64,000 bases of DNA from Simmondsia chinensis (lineage: Eukaryota; Streptophyta; Magnoliopsida; Caryophyllales; Simmondsiaceae): NCBI GenBank assembly GCA_018398585.1, contig JAGTTD010000015.1, positions 5,771,001 through 5,835,000 on the forward strand, written 5' to 3'. The translations under genes were made by a program, and so were the position numbers. Under the pieces are notes generated by a model. That model made no database searches. It had not been told where the DNA came from and saw nothing but the letters and a program-made list of their open reading frames with translations. Shown here piece after piece: positions 23,135 through 35,770 of the stretch (its first letter is position 1; each line of letters opens with the position of its first letter).

Positions 23135-24592
23135 ATGGCCAACTTTGTGCCTTGTTCGATTGGAGACCACTTTGACCCCCCCAAACGTACATCGCTCCCA
23201 CCGGAGTTGCGTTACCCGCAATGGGTAAAGCAAACTTCGAAATTAAGCTGGGGATTCTATGGGAAGCCGATTTAGAGCTCATACGAGCACATTGATGCAT
23301 TCATTGAAATATGCGAAACTTGCCACTATCAAGGTGTCTCGACTGATGTTGTTAAACTACGTCTTTTTCCATTTTCGTTAAAAGACGTAGCTAAAAGGTG
23401 GTTTCAGTCCCTTCCGAGGGGTGAAATCATCACTTGGGATGACTTCCAACAAAAGTTCATGATCAAGTTTTGTCGTAGGGCCAAAACTATGGTTGTTAGG
23501 CATATGATCAGCAGTTTGGAACAAAAAGATCAGAAACAATTTCATGAAAGTTGGGACAGATTTAAGGAGCTTATTAGAAGCTGTCCCCACCATGGGTCAC
23601 CCAAGTGGGCTCTTGTGTATCATTTTGATGATGGTCTTACAGCTTCTAACGAGCAGATGGTTATTGCGTCTTGCGAGGGAGCATTTAACCAACAAGATGA
23701 GAACGAGGCATGGACTCCATTTGATCATCTTAGTGAACACTCTCTCGACCAAGCCTCTTCTATGAGGGTGGTTAGAGGGGGCACACATGGCATCTATGAA
23801 GTAGCACCCAGCAACGACGTCCACCTTAGACTCGATGCCCTTAGTAGGAAGATAGATCAGATTATGAACTTACATGCAGATTCTACTAATGTGCACCTGG
23901 TCAATGCAATGGAGTCATCATGTTGTACTACTCTATGTGGCATTTGTTCAGATAAGGGCCATTCTATGCTAAATTGTTTATATGCATCACAATTTCCTGA
24001 ATACGTGCAACAGGTTCATGAAGGTCAAGGATATTTGAGAAATAATGACCTGTTCTCCAACACCTACAATCCCGGGTGGCACAATCATCCGCACCTTTTG
24101 TGGAACCAAAATGCTGATTAGAATCAATCCACTAGACAACAAAATCCCGGCTTTGTATGTAACGCACACTCTTCCACCTTTTTAGGAGGATAGAAGTATA
24201 TTTCTCGACTTGCCTGCCCGTGTTGCATGCTGACCCCCATCCCCCACCTCAGGGATATTCTTCTCAATTCGAGGAGCGTATGCTCCGATTCATGGAGGAC
24301 ACCATACAATTGGTCCGATCACATTCTCAATTTATTGCTGAAAAAGAGGACCAAATAGGACAATTGACCAAAGCACTTCATAGGCGACAGGAAGGGAAGT
24401 TACCCTCCCAACCTCTCACAATTCCAGTAGGGTCAACTAATTCTAACCCTAACTTGCTTACTCACGAGCAAGTTAAGATTGTGTCAGTGTCGGGAGAGGG
24501 GAAACTTAGAGATGTGGAGGTCGAGGTTGAGAAGGAGAGCATGAATCCCAGTTTTGGTAGAGCTAAACCTTTCATAACCCAAGATGGTCGAT
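23135..24592 (+). pseudogene. Athila-like gag (best-preserved copy)
   Basis: Starts near ATGGCCAACTTTGTG at 23135, with early frame breaks. An open stretch of 220 codons (23459-24121) has KQFHESWDRFKELIRSCPHH, FDDGLTASNEQMVIASCEGA, a complete CCHC knuckle (CGICSDKGHSMLNC) and SNTYNPGWHNHPH. A stop at 24119-24121 precedes a second open stretch (24220-24594) with FEERMLRFMEDTIQL and LTHEQVKIVSVSGEGKLRDV. Coding similarity ends at about 24594; protease and pol are missing. Confidence 0.75.
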
Positions 24593-24594
24593 AG

Positions 24595-25592
24595 GAAGGG
24601 TTCCTAGCGAGTTATCCCCGGTAGCGTCAATAAAATATTTAACAGCAAACATGCCTCTTGGATTATAAGTCCAGCATGGCACATTAACACTGTCTTTAAT
24701 TGGATTCATAGAGTGGAGGATATTCTAGAATTTAACCATAGAGGACTCCTCTCGAATAAAGAATCAACGTCTGCAGTTAATCAACCATCTCCAATCTATT
24801 CCATCCCAAAAGCCCATTTGACTAATATAGCGGTGTTGTTGTAGAAAAACTCTATAAAAATCTGGGAATTTTTTTTTCAAGGCTTTCATCCCCTAATCAT
24901 TTAACTATCCGAAATTTAATGTTAGAACCATCCCCTAGCTTAAGTCTTAGACCCTTTCAAACTGTTCGACCTAGTTGCTCGCCTTGTTATTTACGATAAT
25001 GGCAGCCTAAGTGCTTTGCATCAGTGAGGCCTGAGCAACATGTAGCAAATTGTGGCATGAACCCCAATGAATTGAACAAATGATCCTCTTCCACAGTGAC
25101 GAACCTGGGTTAGGTAAGGGTTGACAGTTTCCAACTCACATGTCATATAAGATAATTTGAACTACATTGATAATGTTCTATAGTTTAGTTTAACAATCAT
25201 AAGCATGTCAAGTATTTATTGCTGGTATTAGAAGCTTATGTGATTAATAAAGGCCAGTTTTTTTATGAATAATTAGGAGGAAAAATCATTCATTGAAGAG
25301 TCAAAGTCATTTCCAAAGACAAATGCTTGTGTTAATGTCTAGCTATTTTTTGTTAATGCGAAGACAATAACAAAGGCTTTTGGAATCTTCATTGTATTAA
25401 AATTGCCTTGAGATTAATAAAAAATATCCTGATAATAACACTAATAAATGCTAACGCAATAGAGAGTTGTCATTGCCCATAAAAAAATTATTATTTTCAA
25501 AATAATAATATAATTTACAAAATATGAGAACCACAAAATTACTTCGAAAATAATAATTTTACATTGACAAGAACAGCTTTACATAATAGAAT
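24595..25592. other. Intergenic sequence with a possible L1 scrap
   Basis: On the minus strand at about 24610-24760 a frame reads NPIKDSVNVPCWTYNPRG then MFAVKYF, resembling the D-x-W....G-x-F-x-VK phrase of the L1 zf-RVT region. It is short and holds a stop. The rest is AT-rich with nothing recognised. Confidence 0.3.
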
Positions 25593-25595
25593 TAA

Positions 25596-26578
25596 GGCTC
25601 TATTTGGTACATGGAATTAGATTGGACTGTAATTCCATTGTTTGGCTAATAAAAGAAATTGGAGGTCGGAATTATGACTACATAATTATTCGAATCATCA
25701 AGGATTTCGGTCAATTGAGTTGGAGTATTTCAAGTTTTAAATTAACTACAGTTAGATTTTGGTCGAAGCAGTTCACATTATGTTCAAGTTATTATGGTTG
25801 GAGCAATTCAATTTGAGTCCAAGGTATTTTATATTTGGGTCAAATCGGGTCGAGTACCACATCGGATCATGTGGTGTTCAAGTTATCTCAGAATTTTGGT
25901 TAATCGAGTTAGGTGTTTTTAGAATTCAGGCTAGTTAGGATAGGGTTTGAGTTCATTTAGGTCACTTCAAGCTCGAGTCATCTTAGTTTTGGGACAAATG
26001 AGTTGTATCATTTCAAATTTCAAGTCATTTTAGGCTGAGTTTCAGATGGGTCGGGTTATTTTTGGTATGGGTTGTATTAAATTTCGGTTCAATTTGGTCT
26101 GGTCATTTCCACTTTGGCCCAGCTTGTTTACATCACATTTAAGTCACGTAGTTTCATTTTCTGGATTTAGTCATCTTGAGATTCGAGTTAATCGGGCTGG
26201 GTCACTTTGGACTTTGAGCTAGGGTGATTTGGGTCATTTCATATTCAAGTCATTCGAGTTGGGGTGATTTCGAGGTTCGATTCAAATATTAGGTTGTGTT
26301 TAAGTCTTTGAATTTTGAGTCATCTTGAATTTGGGTTAATCAAGGTGGGTCATTTTGGGGTTGAGATCAATGCAATTAATATAGAATGGCAATTCCTTAC
26401 CCCTCGCCCAAGGAATTGGAAAGTATGATGTTCAATTAAAATCCAATTCCATAGAATTGGGCAGTGAAATTGTAATTCCAATTTTAGTAGGTGATCCAAA
26501 CAAAAGAATTTGAAATTGGTTTCCAATTCCAGCCTCAACCTCAATTCCAGCCTTCAATTCCATGCTCCAAACACCGGC
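25596..26578. mobile_element. Harbinger/Tourist-like element with internal degenerate array
   Basis: Ends GGCTCTATTTGGTACATGGA (25596-25615) and the inverted counterpart CCATGCTCCAAACACCGGC (26560-26578), with TAA on both sides (25593-25595, 26579-26581). The interior from about 25830 to 26360 repeats loose variants of TCGGGTCATTT/GAGTTGGGTCATTT. No transposase, so it is non-autonomous. Confidence 0.6.
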
Positions 26579-26786
26579 TAAGGGTAAATTATATATTAGT
26601 ACCCCAAGGTTTGCATATTAATTTTTTTATTCCATAAACGTTATGAATTATTTTTTTAGTCCAAAAGTTACATGCACTTAATAAATTAATCCAAATAGTG
26701 ATGTGTAAAGGTGCAAAACATGCCCTGCTTTAATTCTTTTATATCGTTGATTGGACTATTTTATTAAATATACATAACTTTTTAGA

Positions 26787-29037
26787 TCCTAGGTTTGTCA
26801 AGCGGTGGGGCACCAGATCATGGAGAGTCTTGGTAGTGGTGGAGGTCCAAGAGAAGATTAAGGGCAAGCGAGACTATTTCAAGGAGTGGTATCGAAGTGG
26901 AGATGAGGACATGAAACAATAGTACATAAAGGCTAAAAGAAGCAAAGATAGCAATCAGAGAAGCACAATCCAAAGCATACAAGGATTTTTAAAAAAGGCT
27001 TGACATGGAGAAGGGAGCTAGGGACCTATACAAAATCGTAAATGCGAGAGAGAGGAGGACTAGGGACCTGGATTAAGTAAAGTGCATAAAGGGGGATGAT
27101 GGACAGGTGCTTGTGAACGAGCAACAAATTAAAGCTAGGAGGAAAGCCTACTTCCATGATTTGTTCAAAAATAAGGGGATAAAGATATATCCCTAGGAGA
27201 GTTACAAACATCTGAGGAGCATCAGAACCATTGCTACTATAGGCGAATTAGTCCTAAGGAAGTCAAGGAAGCCTTGAAAAGATGGGCAAGGGTAAACCAA
27301 TTGGTCCACATGGAATACCAATTGAGGCTTGGAAACGCTTCGGAGCGAAGGGCAACAGATGTTGACCAAGCTATTCGATCAAATTCTTCAAGATATGAAG
27401 ATACTTGATGAGTGGAGGAAGAACACGTTAATTTCGATCTACAAGAATAAAGGTGATATTCAGAGTTGTGCCAACTTTTGGGGATTCAAACTAATGAACC
27501 ACACTCTGAAGCTATGGAAGCGAGTCATAGAACGAAGGCTACGACAACAAACAAGGGTGTCAGTGAACCAATTCAGATTTATGCTTGGTAGATTGACGAT
27601 AGAAGCCATCCATCTCTTAAAGCGAACGATAGAGTATTACATAGATAGACAAAAGGATCTGCATATGGTCTTTATTGATTTGGAGAAAGCATATGATAAA
27701 GTGATAAGAGAGGTCATATGGAGGGTTTTGGAGAAGAAAGGCATTTCCTAGTACTATATCTGAACCATTAAATATATGTATGAGGACACACTAACCAATG
27801 TGCATACAACGGAAGTGGAGACGGATACTTTCCCCATTGCAGTTGGGGTATACCAAGGATCGGCCTTGAGCCCCTTTTTTTCCATTGTAGTCATGGACGA
27901 GCTCACTAGGCACATCCAAGGGGTGTGCCTTAGTGCATGCTTTTTGCGGATGATATAGTTCTAGTAGGAAAGTCTAGAGGAGAGGTGAATAAGAAACTGG
28001 AACTTTGGAGAACAGCCTTGGAATCGAAAGGCTTATGACTCAGTAGATCCAAGACCGAGTATATGGAAATCAAGTTCTGCTCCTCAACAAGGTCAAGCGT
28101 AGAAGACGTCAAGATTGGATAGGAGTGTATACTGAAAAAAGATTAGTTTAAATATCTAGGTTTCATGGTGCAGCAGAGGGTGAAATTGATGAGGATATCA
28201 ACAACTGGATTAAAGTAGGTTGGTATAAATGGAGGTTGGCCTCTGCAGCACTATGCGATAGAAAGTTGCCGCTAAAGTTCAAGGGAAAATATATAAGACG
28301 GTTGTGAGACCAGCTATGTCATATTGAGTGGAGTACTGGCCAGTCAAACGGCATTATACACAGAAGTTGAAGGCGCTGGAGATAAGAATGTTGTGGTGGA
28401 TGTGTGGTCACACAAGGAAGGATAAGATCAAAAATGACGTTACAAGAAGAAAATTGGGAGTGGCCCTAATCGAGGATAAGTTGAGGGAGAACCATTTGCC
28501 TTGGTTCAAGCATGTTAGGAGGAGACCAACCACTTCTATCGTCAAAAGATGTAAGCAACTCCATACTACATACGGGAGGAGAGGGAGAGACAAACCAAAG
28601 AAAAGTTAGATGAAGACAATTTGACATGACCTCGTCCACCTTAACCTAAATAAGAACATGGCTAGAGCGGGGAGGAGAGCTAGTATAAGTGGAGCCGATA
28701 TAGCGGTTTAGGAGAGAAGAGCGCAACTATGATAGTACAAGTGCCCATAGGCTTATATGTATGCCTATTTAATTATATTTGTTATTGTTGTGTGTTGGTT
28801 GCTTATTGTTATATCGCTATGTTGCTTTATTGTTGTCACTGCCTTGTGCTTTCTATGGGCTTTTGGTTTTATGCTTCCTAGGTCGGGGGTCCTTGGACAC
28901 AACCTTCTTTTAGATTAACACCCTAAAGGGGTAAGGTTGCATACGCGCCCCCCCCCCCCCCCCCCCCCCCCCCTCCTCCGGATCCTGCATATATTGGAGT
29001 ACTTGAGGAACTGGGTTTGCTGTTGGTGTTGTTGTAC
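26787..29037 (+). mobile_element. 5'-truncated RTE-clade LINE (copy 1)
   Basis: Flanked by 15-bp target duplications ACATAACTTTTTAGA (26772-26786) and ACATAATTTTTTAGA (29038-29052; one mismatch). It lacks the endonuclease, begins in the linker before RT, and ends in a 3' UTR with the GGGGTCCTTGGAC phrase and a TGTTG-rich tail shared by the other RTE copies here. A 26-base C run sits at 28948-28973 in the 3' UTR. Confidence 0.85.
26990..28700 (+). pseudogene. RTE reverse transcriptase remnant
   Basis: In order: MEKGARDLYKIVNARERR, then RT blocks [68 protein letters not shown] (motif A Asp present), GVYQGSALSPFF (motif B) and [10 protein letters not shown] (motif C, about 27937-27966, in a shifted frame). 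The C-terminal part has MLWWMCGHTRKDKIKNDV and LPWFKHVRRRP. Several frameshifts and stops separate these, so it is inactive although the catalytic motifs are kept. Confidence 0.8.
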
Positions 29038-29479
29038 ACATAATTTTTTAGACTGAAAAATTATTTCACAAAATTTATGGACTAAAAAAATTAATATACT
29101 AAATCTCAAGCCTGGCCCAGCCCTAGTCTGTGTCGGGCCAGGCCCACTTCCATCCGAGCACGGGCTGAGCTTGGCCTCTTTTGTGTGTGTGTGTGTGTGT
29201 ATATATAACATACAATATAATTATAATAGTGCCTTATAAAATTATGAAAATATATAATTATTTTGACCAAAAAATAATTATAATTTATTAATAAATTATA
29301 TAACATACAAATTATTTGTGACAAATACAATACAATATAATCATAATTACAAATATATTTTGTAAAATAAAATTTATTAGAACTATTTAGAAAATACAAC
29401 TATAACAATATAATAGTGCCCTATAAAATTTCAAACATATTTTATAAAAGAAAATATATTATAAAAAATAGAATTATAA

Positions 29480-30267
29480 TAATATAAATAAATTAATCTA
29501 AACTTGCTGCAATTGATGCGGTACTTGCACTGGTGCTACCGCCATCTTCTTCATTGCTTGATGAACCCAAGTTTAGTCTGTCTTGGTCTCTATCCACTTG
29601 AGCCATTCAGTTTTTCAAGAGCACCGATATTTCTAAGGTAGACGGTGCTAGCTTCGCTCACTTTGATCCAAGCAATCTACCACCTACACTAAAAGCAGAC
29701 TCCCGAACTGCTTTAAATACCGGACATGTTAGTATATTGCATGCCATGGTAGAAGGCACGAGATATTGGATTTTCTTTGAATACTACCATTGCAAAATAT
29801 CAAAATGCGGATTAGCCTCTGTCAGGTAGAAGTTGAGCACAGGCAAACGCATGCACAAATTTAGCTCATTGTATGACGTGAGACTTTGTTTGGGCTTTAA
29901 TCAGTTCAACATCTCCCACGCATATAATTTTCTTTGAGAAGAGGGCAAAAAAGATGATGTAGAGGAAACATTTGTATCAGATGATATTCTTTGAGCATAC
30001 ACGAAAAATAAATTACATAAATTTTCATCAACTTTAGCAACAAAAGATGCTACATCAAAAGTTGGTTTCATTTTTTAGTAAAATATTTGGACAAATAATT
30101 GAAAACCCGTAAGTTTACAAAGTGGATTAAAAACGGTGGCAATATAATATGCCATTGGTAATTCAGAATAATATTTTAAAAAAATTTCTATCATGGCAAA
30201 AATAGAGCCTTACAACACGGGGTTGGAGGAGTTATCTATCATCCAAACAAAAATATCTACCAGTCCA
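29480..30267 (-). pseudogene. hAT transposase, C-terminal part
   Basis: Minus-strand blocks: MKPTFDVASFVAKVDENLCN, LPVLNFYLTEANPHFDILQW, YLVPSTMACNILTCPVFKAV, RESAFSVGGRLLGS. The ESAFS-GGR phrase and the FDILxWW region are the hAT-family C-terminal dimerisation domain, as in RICESLEEPER-type proteins. Stops are frequent. After removal of the RTE insertion the frame joins the piece ending PTIIQ at 36719. Confidence 0.7.
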
Positions 30268-30675
30268 GATATTGCCTGTGTACAAGTACAACAACAACAG
30301 TCCTAGTGCTACAAGGGCTCCCGCATACGCAGGGTTTGGAGGGGTGCATGTACGCAGCCTTACCCCTTTAGGGTGCTACTCCGAAGCGAGGCTGTTTTCG
30401 AAAACCCCCAACCTTAGAAGCATGCATCAGGATGCATAGGAGCCTGAAAACATGAGAGCAACATAGAATTAGAACAGTATAAGGCAATATATAACACAAG
30501 CCAAACACTTTGAGCAAACTCACTGATAGGTAACTACAAGCAAGTAGTCCACACAGACGCAAGTGCACAAGTGCTCAAGTACAAAGATAAGCAAATAAGT
30601 GAACCAAAATGTGCGCCAAAGAGGACTTTAAGACACATAGAGACACTAATGCAGGCATTAATAAGATGTGCTATT

Positions 30676-31097
30676 CTAAGCCGCTACCTCGGCTGCCCCT
30701 ATGCTCATTCTCCAACTAGTTCTATCTAAGGCCCTCTCCTCCCGTAGATTTAAGTGGGTGAGGTCCTGTCGGATTGTCTCAACCCATCTCTTCTTTGGCC
30801 TGTCTCTCTCTCTCCTTCCTAGCATAGTAAGGGATTGTTCTCTTCTTCTGACAGGAGCAGTGGCCTGTCTCCTCCTAACATGACCGTACCACCTCAAACA
30901 CTGCTCCCTTAATTTATTCTCAATCGAAGCCATGACCAATTTGTCTTTTATGACGTCATTCCTAATCCTATCGTTCCTCGTGTGTCCGCACATCCACCAT
31001 AGTATCCTCATCTCCGCCACCTTTATCTTCTGTGTATGATGTTTTTTTCATTAGCCAACACTCCGCCCCATAGGACATGGTTGGTCTCACTACCATC
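30676..31097 (-). pseudogene. RTE C-terminal domain
   Basis: Reads MRILWWMCGHTRNDRIRNDV, ASIENKLREQCLRWYGHVRR, RPKKRWVETIRQDLTHLNLR and ALDRTSWRM. This is the conserved tail of plant RTE proteins, also at 28328-28700, 56737-57300 and 52429-52560. About 114 codons are open. Separated from RT by the LTR insertion. Confidence 0.8.
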
Positions 31098-33303
31098 TGT
31101 TAGGAACAGTGTCCTAAAGTCTAGATTTATTCTGGATATATCATTTTAATTAATAAATAAAATTGAAGTTCCAGTCGTTTCCTATTCAAATTTGTGTATC
31201 TGAGCATTTATACTGCATGTGATTTTCTTTTGGGAGACATCCATGAGATGGGTGTAGTCCTCATACTACAATTTACATGTTTTTTCTAAGTGGTTTATGA
31301 GACTAAGCCACAGATAGACTTGGAACAAAGAGTATGGATTGTTGTTTGAAAGACTCGTAGTCGAAGACAAGTTTGGACCACTTGTATGTTAAGACTATAA
31401 CGTGACACTTTAGATAACTTGTCATGGTCATGTGGATGGGGATCCAAAAGTGTTAGGTTAGTGTGTTCAATAAGATTGACATACTAAGTTGGACCATGTG
31501 GGTTACTTATTTCTAGACTACTATCGGAGATGAGTGATTCACGTTGCACTATTTGAACGACGACTCTAAATCCTGAGGGTATTTTGGACTTATGCATGGA
31601 GTGCTAGTTACTTTGGTGTACTATAAATAAGGTTTAAATGAATGACTGAAATCCCACGTACACTGGGTAGCGGCGTGAAGTGTGACAAGGATCAGGTATT
31701 CAATAGGGAATCTACAGTCTTTTATGAGATACATGTGTCCCTTTAGTTGATTCGCTAATATTTGAATAGTTCGGAAACTTTGGCTAAAGTATTCCAAGTG
31801 TTTGACATTTGAAATTTATACTGTAAATATGTTCAAGTATAAATGAATTATTCAGTGAAGGGCAATTGGGTAACTAATGGAGAAGCTGTGAGGAGGATAA
31901 TGGTAGTGGTTACATTTATCCTTTGTCATGGACATCTAGTGGAGGGGTTGTTGTCATCAATACAGTCTATTAAGGAGATATCGAATAAATAATTTAAGTC
32001 TGGAGTGAAATGAGATTTATTTAGTAGAATTAAGTCTCATTAAATGGTAATTAAATTATTTTATGAGATGATTAATTTGACCCATTTGGAGCTAGATTTA
32101 AATTGTCCCTGAGGTCCCTACGCAAGCCTCTGTATTTATTGCCATCGAAAAAATATTAAAAAATTCATGAGATGAATTATTTATCCATAGGATGGGTAAA
32201 TTTAATTTTGCCAAACATTATTCATGAGATAATATAAAAAATTATAAAATAAAATAATTTCGAAAGTAAAAGTTCATAAGATGAATTTTTACATGTGGAA
32301 AACAAAGCAAAAACAAACAAAAAAAGGACAAAAATCCCACAGGGCTGGCTATCCGTGCGCTATGGATCCGATGAACCCACGCGCGACTGGGTTGAGCCCT
32401 GGCTATCCGTGTGCACGGGCACGAACCAATGGGAGCCTGCCACGTGTGACGCGGTATATATTAAAAGGGACGCTTTTTTTTTTTTTGACGAAACGGCGCG
32501 TTTTGATTTTGTTTGTAATTAAACGTTGCGTTTTAATATAAATTGGGAGGTTCTCACATCAAAAAATTAGATTTTTTTTGCTCCAGTATATTCCTATAAA
32601 TAGAGGGGCTTATTCCAAGGTTTGGCATTCAAGTTGAAATATTTTTTGAGGGTTTCTGGAATTGAGTCAGAGACCCAATTGGAGAGAAAAATTTCCGTTA
32701 AAATTTTTCTTTCATCAATTTAATTTTTTTAGGAGCCCATCCTCCGGGCAGTTCGAGATCATTGCGTAAAAGTTCTCGGGGTCTCGATTTTGAAGAATAT
32801 TATTGTCTTTCTATTTTTCTTTTATTGGAGCAATTTTAGGTATGTCTTTTCTTTCCTTCTTCTTTTAGTTTCCGATTTTCTATTTATTTACAGTATCTGT
32901 TATTATACCTGTTTAGGTTTATGTATTGTTAAGAATGTATTAGAGTTAAATTATGAATTTAAGTCAGTCGATTTAAAATTAAGAATTTCAAATCGACCCT
33001 AGGTTTAGAGTTATGAATTCTAAACCCATTCCGCTGCGTAAATTTTAGGGAGAATATTTGAAATTCATCCCAACAACCGGTATTAGGGCAAAGAGCTTAT
33101 AGAGATAAACCTATTCCTGGGAACTCTCGCACGTGAGGCGTCACGAAGCGTGACTCTCCGACCGGGGGCTTAGGCAGAGAGAAGAGTCTCCTACTCTAAG
33201 TGCTCTAATAGGTGCCTATTGTTATAGCCATAGTTGAGAACTGTAAACCCAATAGTCGGCATCAGAGCTTATTTTTAAACAAAATTCATATGTTTTCCCG
33301 ACA
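31098..33303 (+). mobile_element. 2.2-kb solo-LTR-like unit, copy 1 (inside RTE)
   Basis: Begins TGTTAGGAACAGTGTC and ends TTTTCCCGACA, with 5-bp flanks CCATC (31093-31097) and CCGTC (33304-33308); the uninterrupted RTE would read ACCGTC here. A TATA box (TATAAATAG, 32595-32603) in plus orientation suggests a long U3 and an R/U5 of about 0.7 kb. A PBS-like ACCGGTATTAGGGC follows CCCAACA about 230 bp before the end. There is no coding capacity. Copy 2 is at 37868-40092. Confidence 0.7.
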
Positions 33304-34330
33304 CCGTCGTATAGTATTTTCCCTTTAGTTTTAGTGGGAACTTTCTATCATAGAGTAAGGCGAAGGCCATCCTCCATTTATGCCATCTTAATTTAATCCG
33401 GTTGTTGACATCCTCGTCAACTTCGCCGTTCTGCTGCACCATGGAACCTAAGTATCTAAGACTCTCTCTTTTCTGTATGGTCTCAGATCCTATCTTGACA
33501 TCTTCAATGCTAGGCACGCTAGATGGATTGAACTTGAGTTCTATGTACTCGGTCTTGGATCTACTTATACATAAGCCCTTTGATTCGAGTGCCATTCTCC
33601 ACAATTCCAGCTTCTCGTTTGCTTCTTCTCGAGACTCCCCAACCAAAACTATGTAATCTACGAAAAGCATGCACCAAGGCACATCTCCCTAGATGGGCCT
33701 GGTGAGCTCATCCATTAGCAGAATAAACAGAAAGGAGCTCAAGGCGGACCTTTGGTGTACCCCTATTGTTACTGGAAAGGCTTCAGTCTCTCCTTCCACT
33801 ATATGCACGTTAGTTTGTGCATCATCATACATGTCTCTAATGGCCCTGATATATGGCACTGGAATGCCTATCCTATCCGGCACCCTCGACAAGACCCTTC
33901 TTGGCACTCTGTCATGTGTCTTCTCTAAATCAATAAAAACCATGTAAAGGTCCTTTGGTCTCTCGCTATATCACTCCATCGTCCGCCTTAGGAGGTGAAT
34001 GGCTTCTATTGTTGATCTCCGGGGCCTAAATCCAAATTGGTTCTTGAACACCTCTATCTGTTGCTGTAACCTCCTTTCTATGATCCACTCCCACAGTTTT
34101 AGAGTGCGGCACATTAGTTTAATACCCCAATAATTGGAGCAACTCTGTATGACACTTTTGTTCTTATAGATCGGGACCAATGTGCTCTTCCTCCATTCGC
34201 AGGGCATCTTTTTCTCTCGCAAGATTTGGTTAAATAATTTAGTCAGCCCAACTAATGCCCTTCTATCCAAGGCATTTCCATGTCTCTATGGGTATTCCGT
34301 CTAGGCCAACTACTTTACTCCTTCCAATAG
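33304..34330 (-). pseudogene. RTE reverse transcriptase (copy 2)
   Basis: Reads [73 protein letters not shown] (motif A), GVHQRSALSSFLF (motif B with Gly changed to Arg), and MLFVDYIVLVGES, where FADD has become FVDY. A stop at about 33690 and another near 33970 divide it. The loss of the second catalytic Asp makes it inactive. Confidence 0.8.
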
Positions 34331-34535
34331 GCTTGAGAGCTTCCTTGACTTCGTCGGGACTAATTCGGCCACAGTAGCAGTAGTTCTGGTGTCCAACAGA
34401 TGTTTGGAGGTCCCCTGGGTGTATCACGATGTCCCCCTAGTCGTTAAGCAGATCGTGGAAGTAGGATTTCCACCTAACTTTAATTTATTTCCCGTCTGCA
34501 AGCATCTGACCGTCTTCCCCTATTATGCACTTTAC

Positions 34536-35032
34536 TTAGTCCAAACCCCTCGTCTTCCTTTCTCTTACTTTGGCGATTTTATATATATCTCTGGCTCCCT
34601 CTTCGGTATCCAGCCTTTTGAAGAAATCATCACATGCTCTTGACTGTGCTTCTCTTACAGCTCTCTTTGCTTCTTTCTTGTTGATACCAATGTCTCTTGT
34701 CCTCTTCTCCACTCCTTTCCCACTCCTTAAAACCATGCCATTTAGCCTTAATCTTCTCTTGGCCCTCCTTGCACCACCACCAAGACTATGTTTTTTGGTG
34801 CCCCGGCCTTTGACACTCCCAGAGCCTCCCATGTCAGTCCTCTAATCTTCTGAGCCAATTGGTTCCACATTTGGTTTATGTCTCCCTCTAGACCCCACTT
34901 GAGCTCAGCCTCCACTCTTTCCTTATAGACCATGTACCTCTCCCCCTTCAAATCCCTCCAGCGAGTATGTGTTTGCACAGGTTTCCTTGTGCCTCTGGCC
35001 CTCTTCTTGGCCTTTACATCAGCACACAACAC
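34536..35032 (-). pseudogene. RTE linker between endonuclease and RT
   Basis: Two overlapping open stretches read KEAKRAVREAQSRACDDFFK, GARDIYKIAKVRERKTR, and MWNQLAQKIRGLTWEALG. These match the Lys/Arg-rich linker in plant RTE proteins and the start of copy 1 (about 26940-27075). A frameshift lies near 34750-34830. Confidence 0.65.
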
Positions 35033-35039
35033 CCTATGT

Positions 35040-35770
35040 TGTGTATAAATGTCTTCCCCTGGGATAACTCTACAATCCCTGCAGCCCCTTTATACCCTTC
35101 TCCGTAATAGTATGTAATCAATCTGTGTCCTTGTTCCACCACTTTGAAATGTGGTGATATGCTCACCCGCTTTCTAAAGAAGGTGTCTGCAATTGCTAGC
35201 TCGTAAGTGACTGCAAAGTCCTAGAGCGCCTTGCCCTCTGCATTCCTACTTCCAAAACCCAATCCTCCATGGTGGTATAGGGCATAACCATCGTCAATCG
35301 TGCCAACATGCCCATTGAAATCCCCGCCAATCACCAAATGTTCGCTTTGGAGTATGCCTTGCATCGTTGTGTCTAAGTCCACCCAGAATGTTGTCTTCTC
35401 ATGCTCCATTAATCCAGTGTGAGGTGCGTAGGCATTGATGACGTTCCATATCTCCCCATCTAAGACAATCTTGGGGGCTATGATCCTATCACCAATCTTG
35501 GACATTCCGACTACTTTTATCTCTGGGACTGCTATCCACAATGATGCCCACTCTATTCCTGCCTCTGACCTTTCCCACATACCACAGCTTATACCCAATA
35601 TGTCTCTGGCCTTCATGCCAGCCCATTTAGTCTCTTGCAGACAAAGGTTGTTGAACCTTCTTTTCATCATCATTTAGGCTACTTCGAAGCATTTCTTTGT
35701 TAATGTTCCGACATTTAATGTCTTTAGTCGCAAGTTTCCCACCCCCTTTGAAGATGGCCTCAAGTTTTGA
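35040..35770 (-). pseudogene. RTE apurinic-type endonuclease
   Basis: An EEP-family endonuclease nicks the target DNA before target-primed reverse transcription. Seen: LCLQETKWAGMKARDILG with the catalytic Glu, SKIGDRIIAPKIVLDGEIW, NVINAYAPHTGLMEHEK, VIGGDFNGHVGTIDDGYA with the Asp-x-Asn pair, and GGLGFGSRNAEGKAL. A stop follows, and the FAVTYELAIADTFFRKR region continues in frame. About 150 codons are open at 35221-35673. The final SDH-like motif is not preserved. Confidence 0.8.

Larger units (their letters stand above)
26583..29106. repeat. MITE split by an RTE insertion
   Basis: The left arm (26583-26786) begins GGTAAATTATATATTAGTACC. The right arm after the LINE (29053-29106) reads CTGAAAAATTATTTCACAAA and CTAAATCTC. 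The whole type, with its right end ACTAATATATAATTTAC, is seen at 47283-49320. The right terminus is missing here, where hAT sequence begins. Confidence 0.5.
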
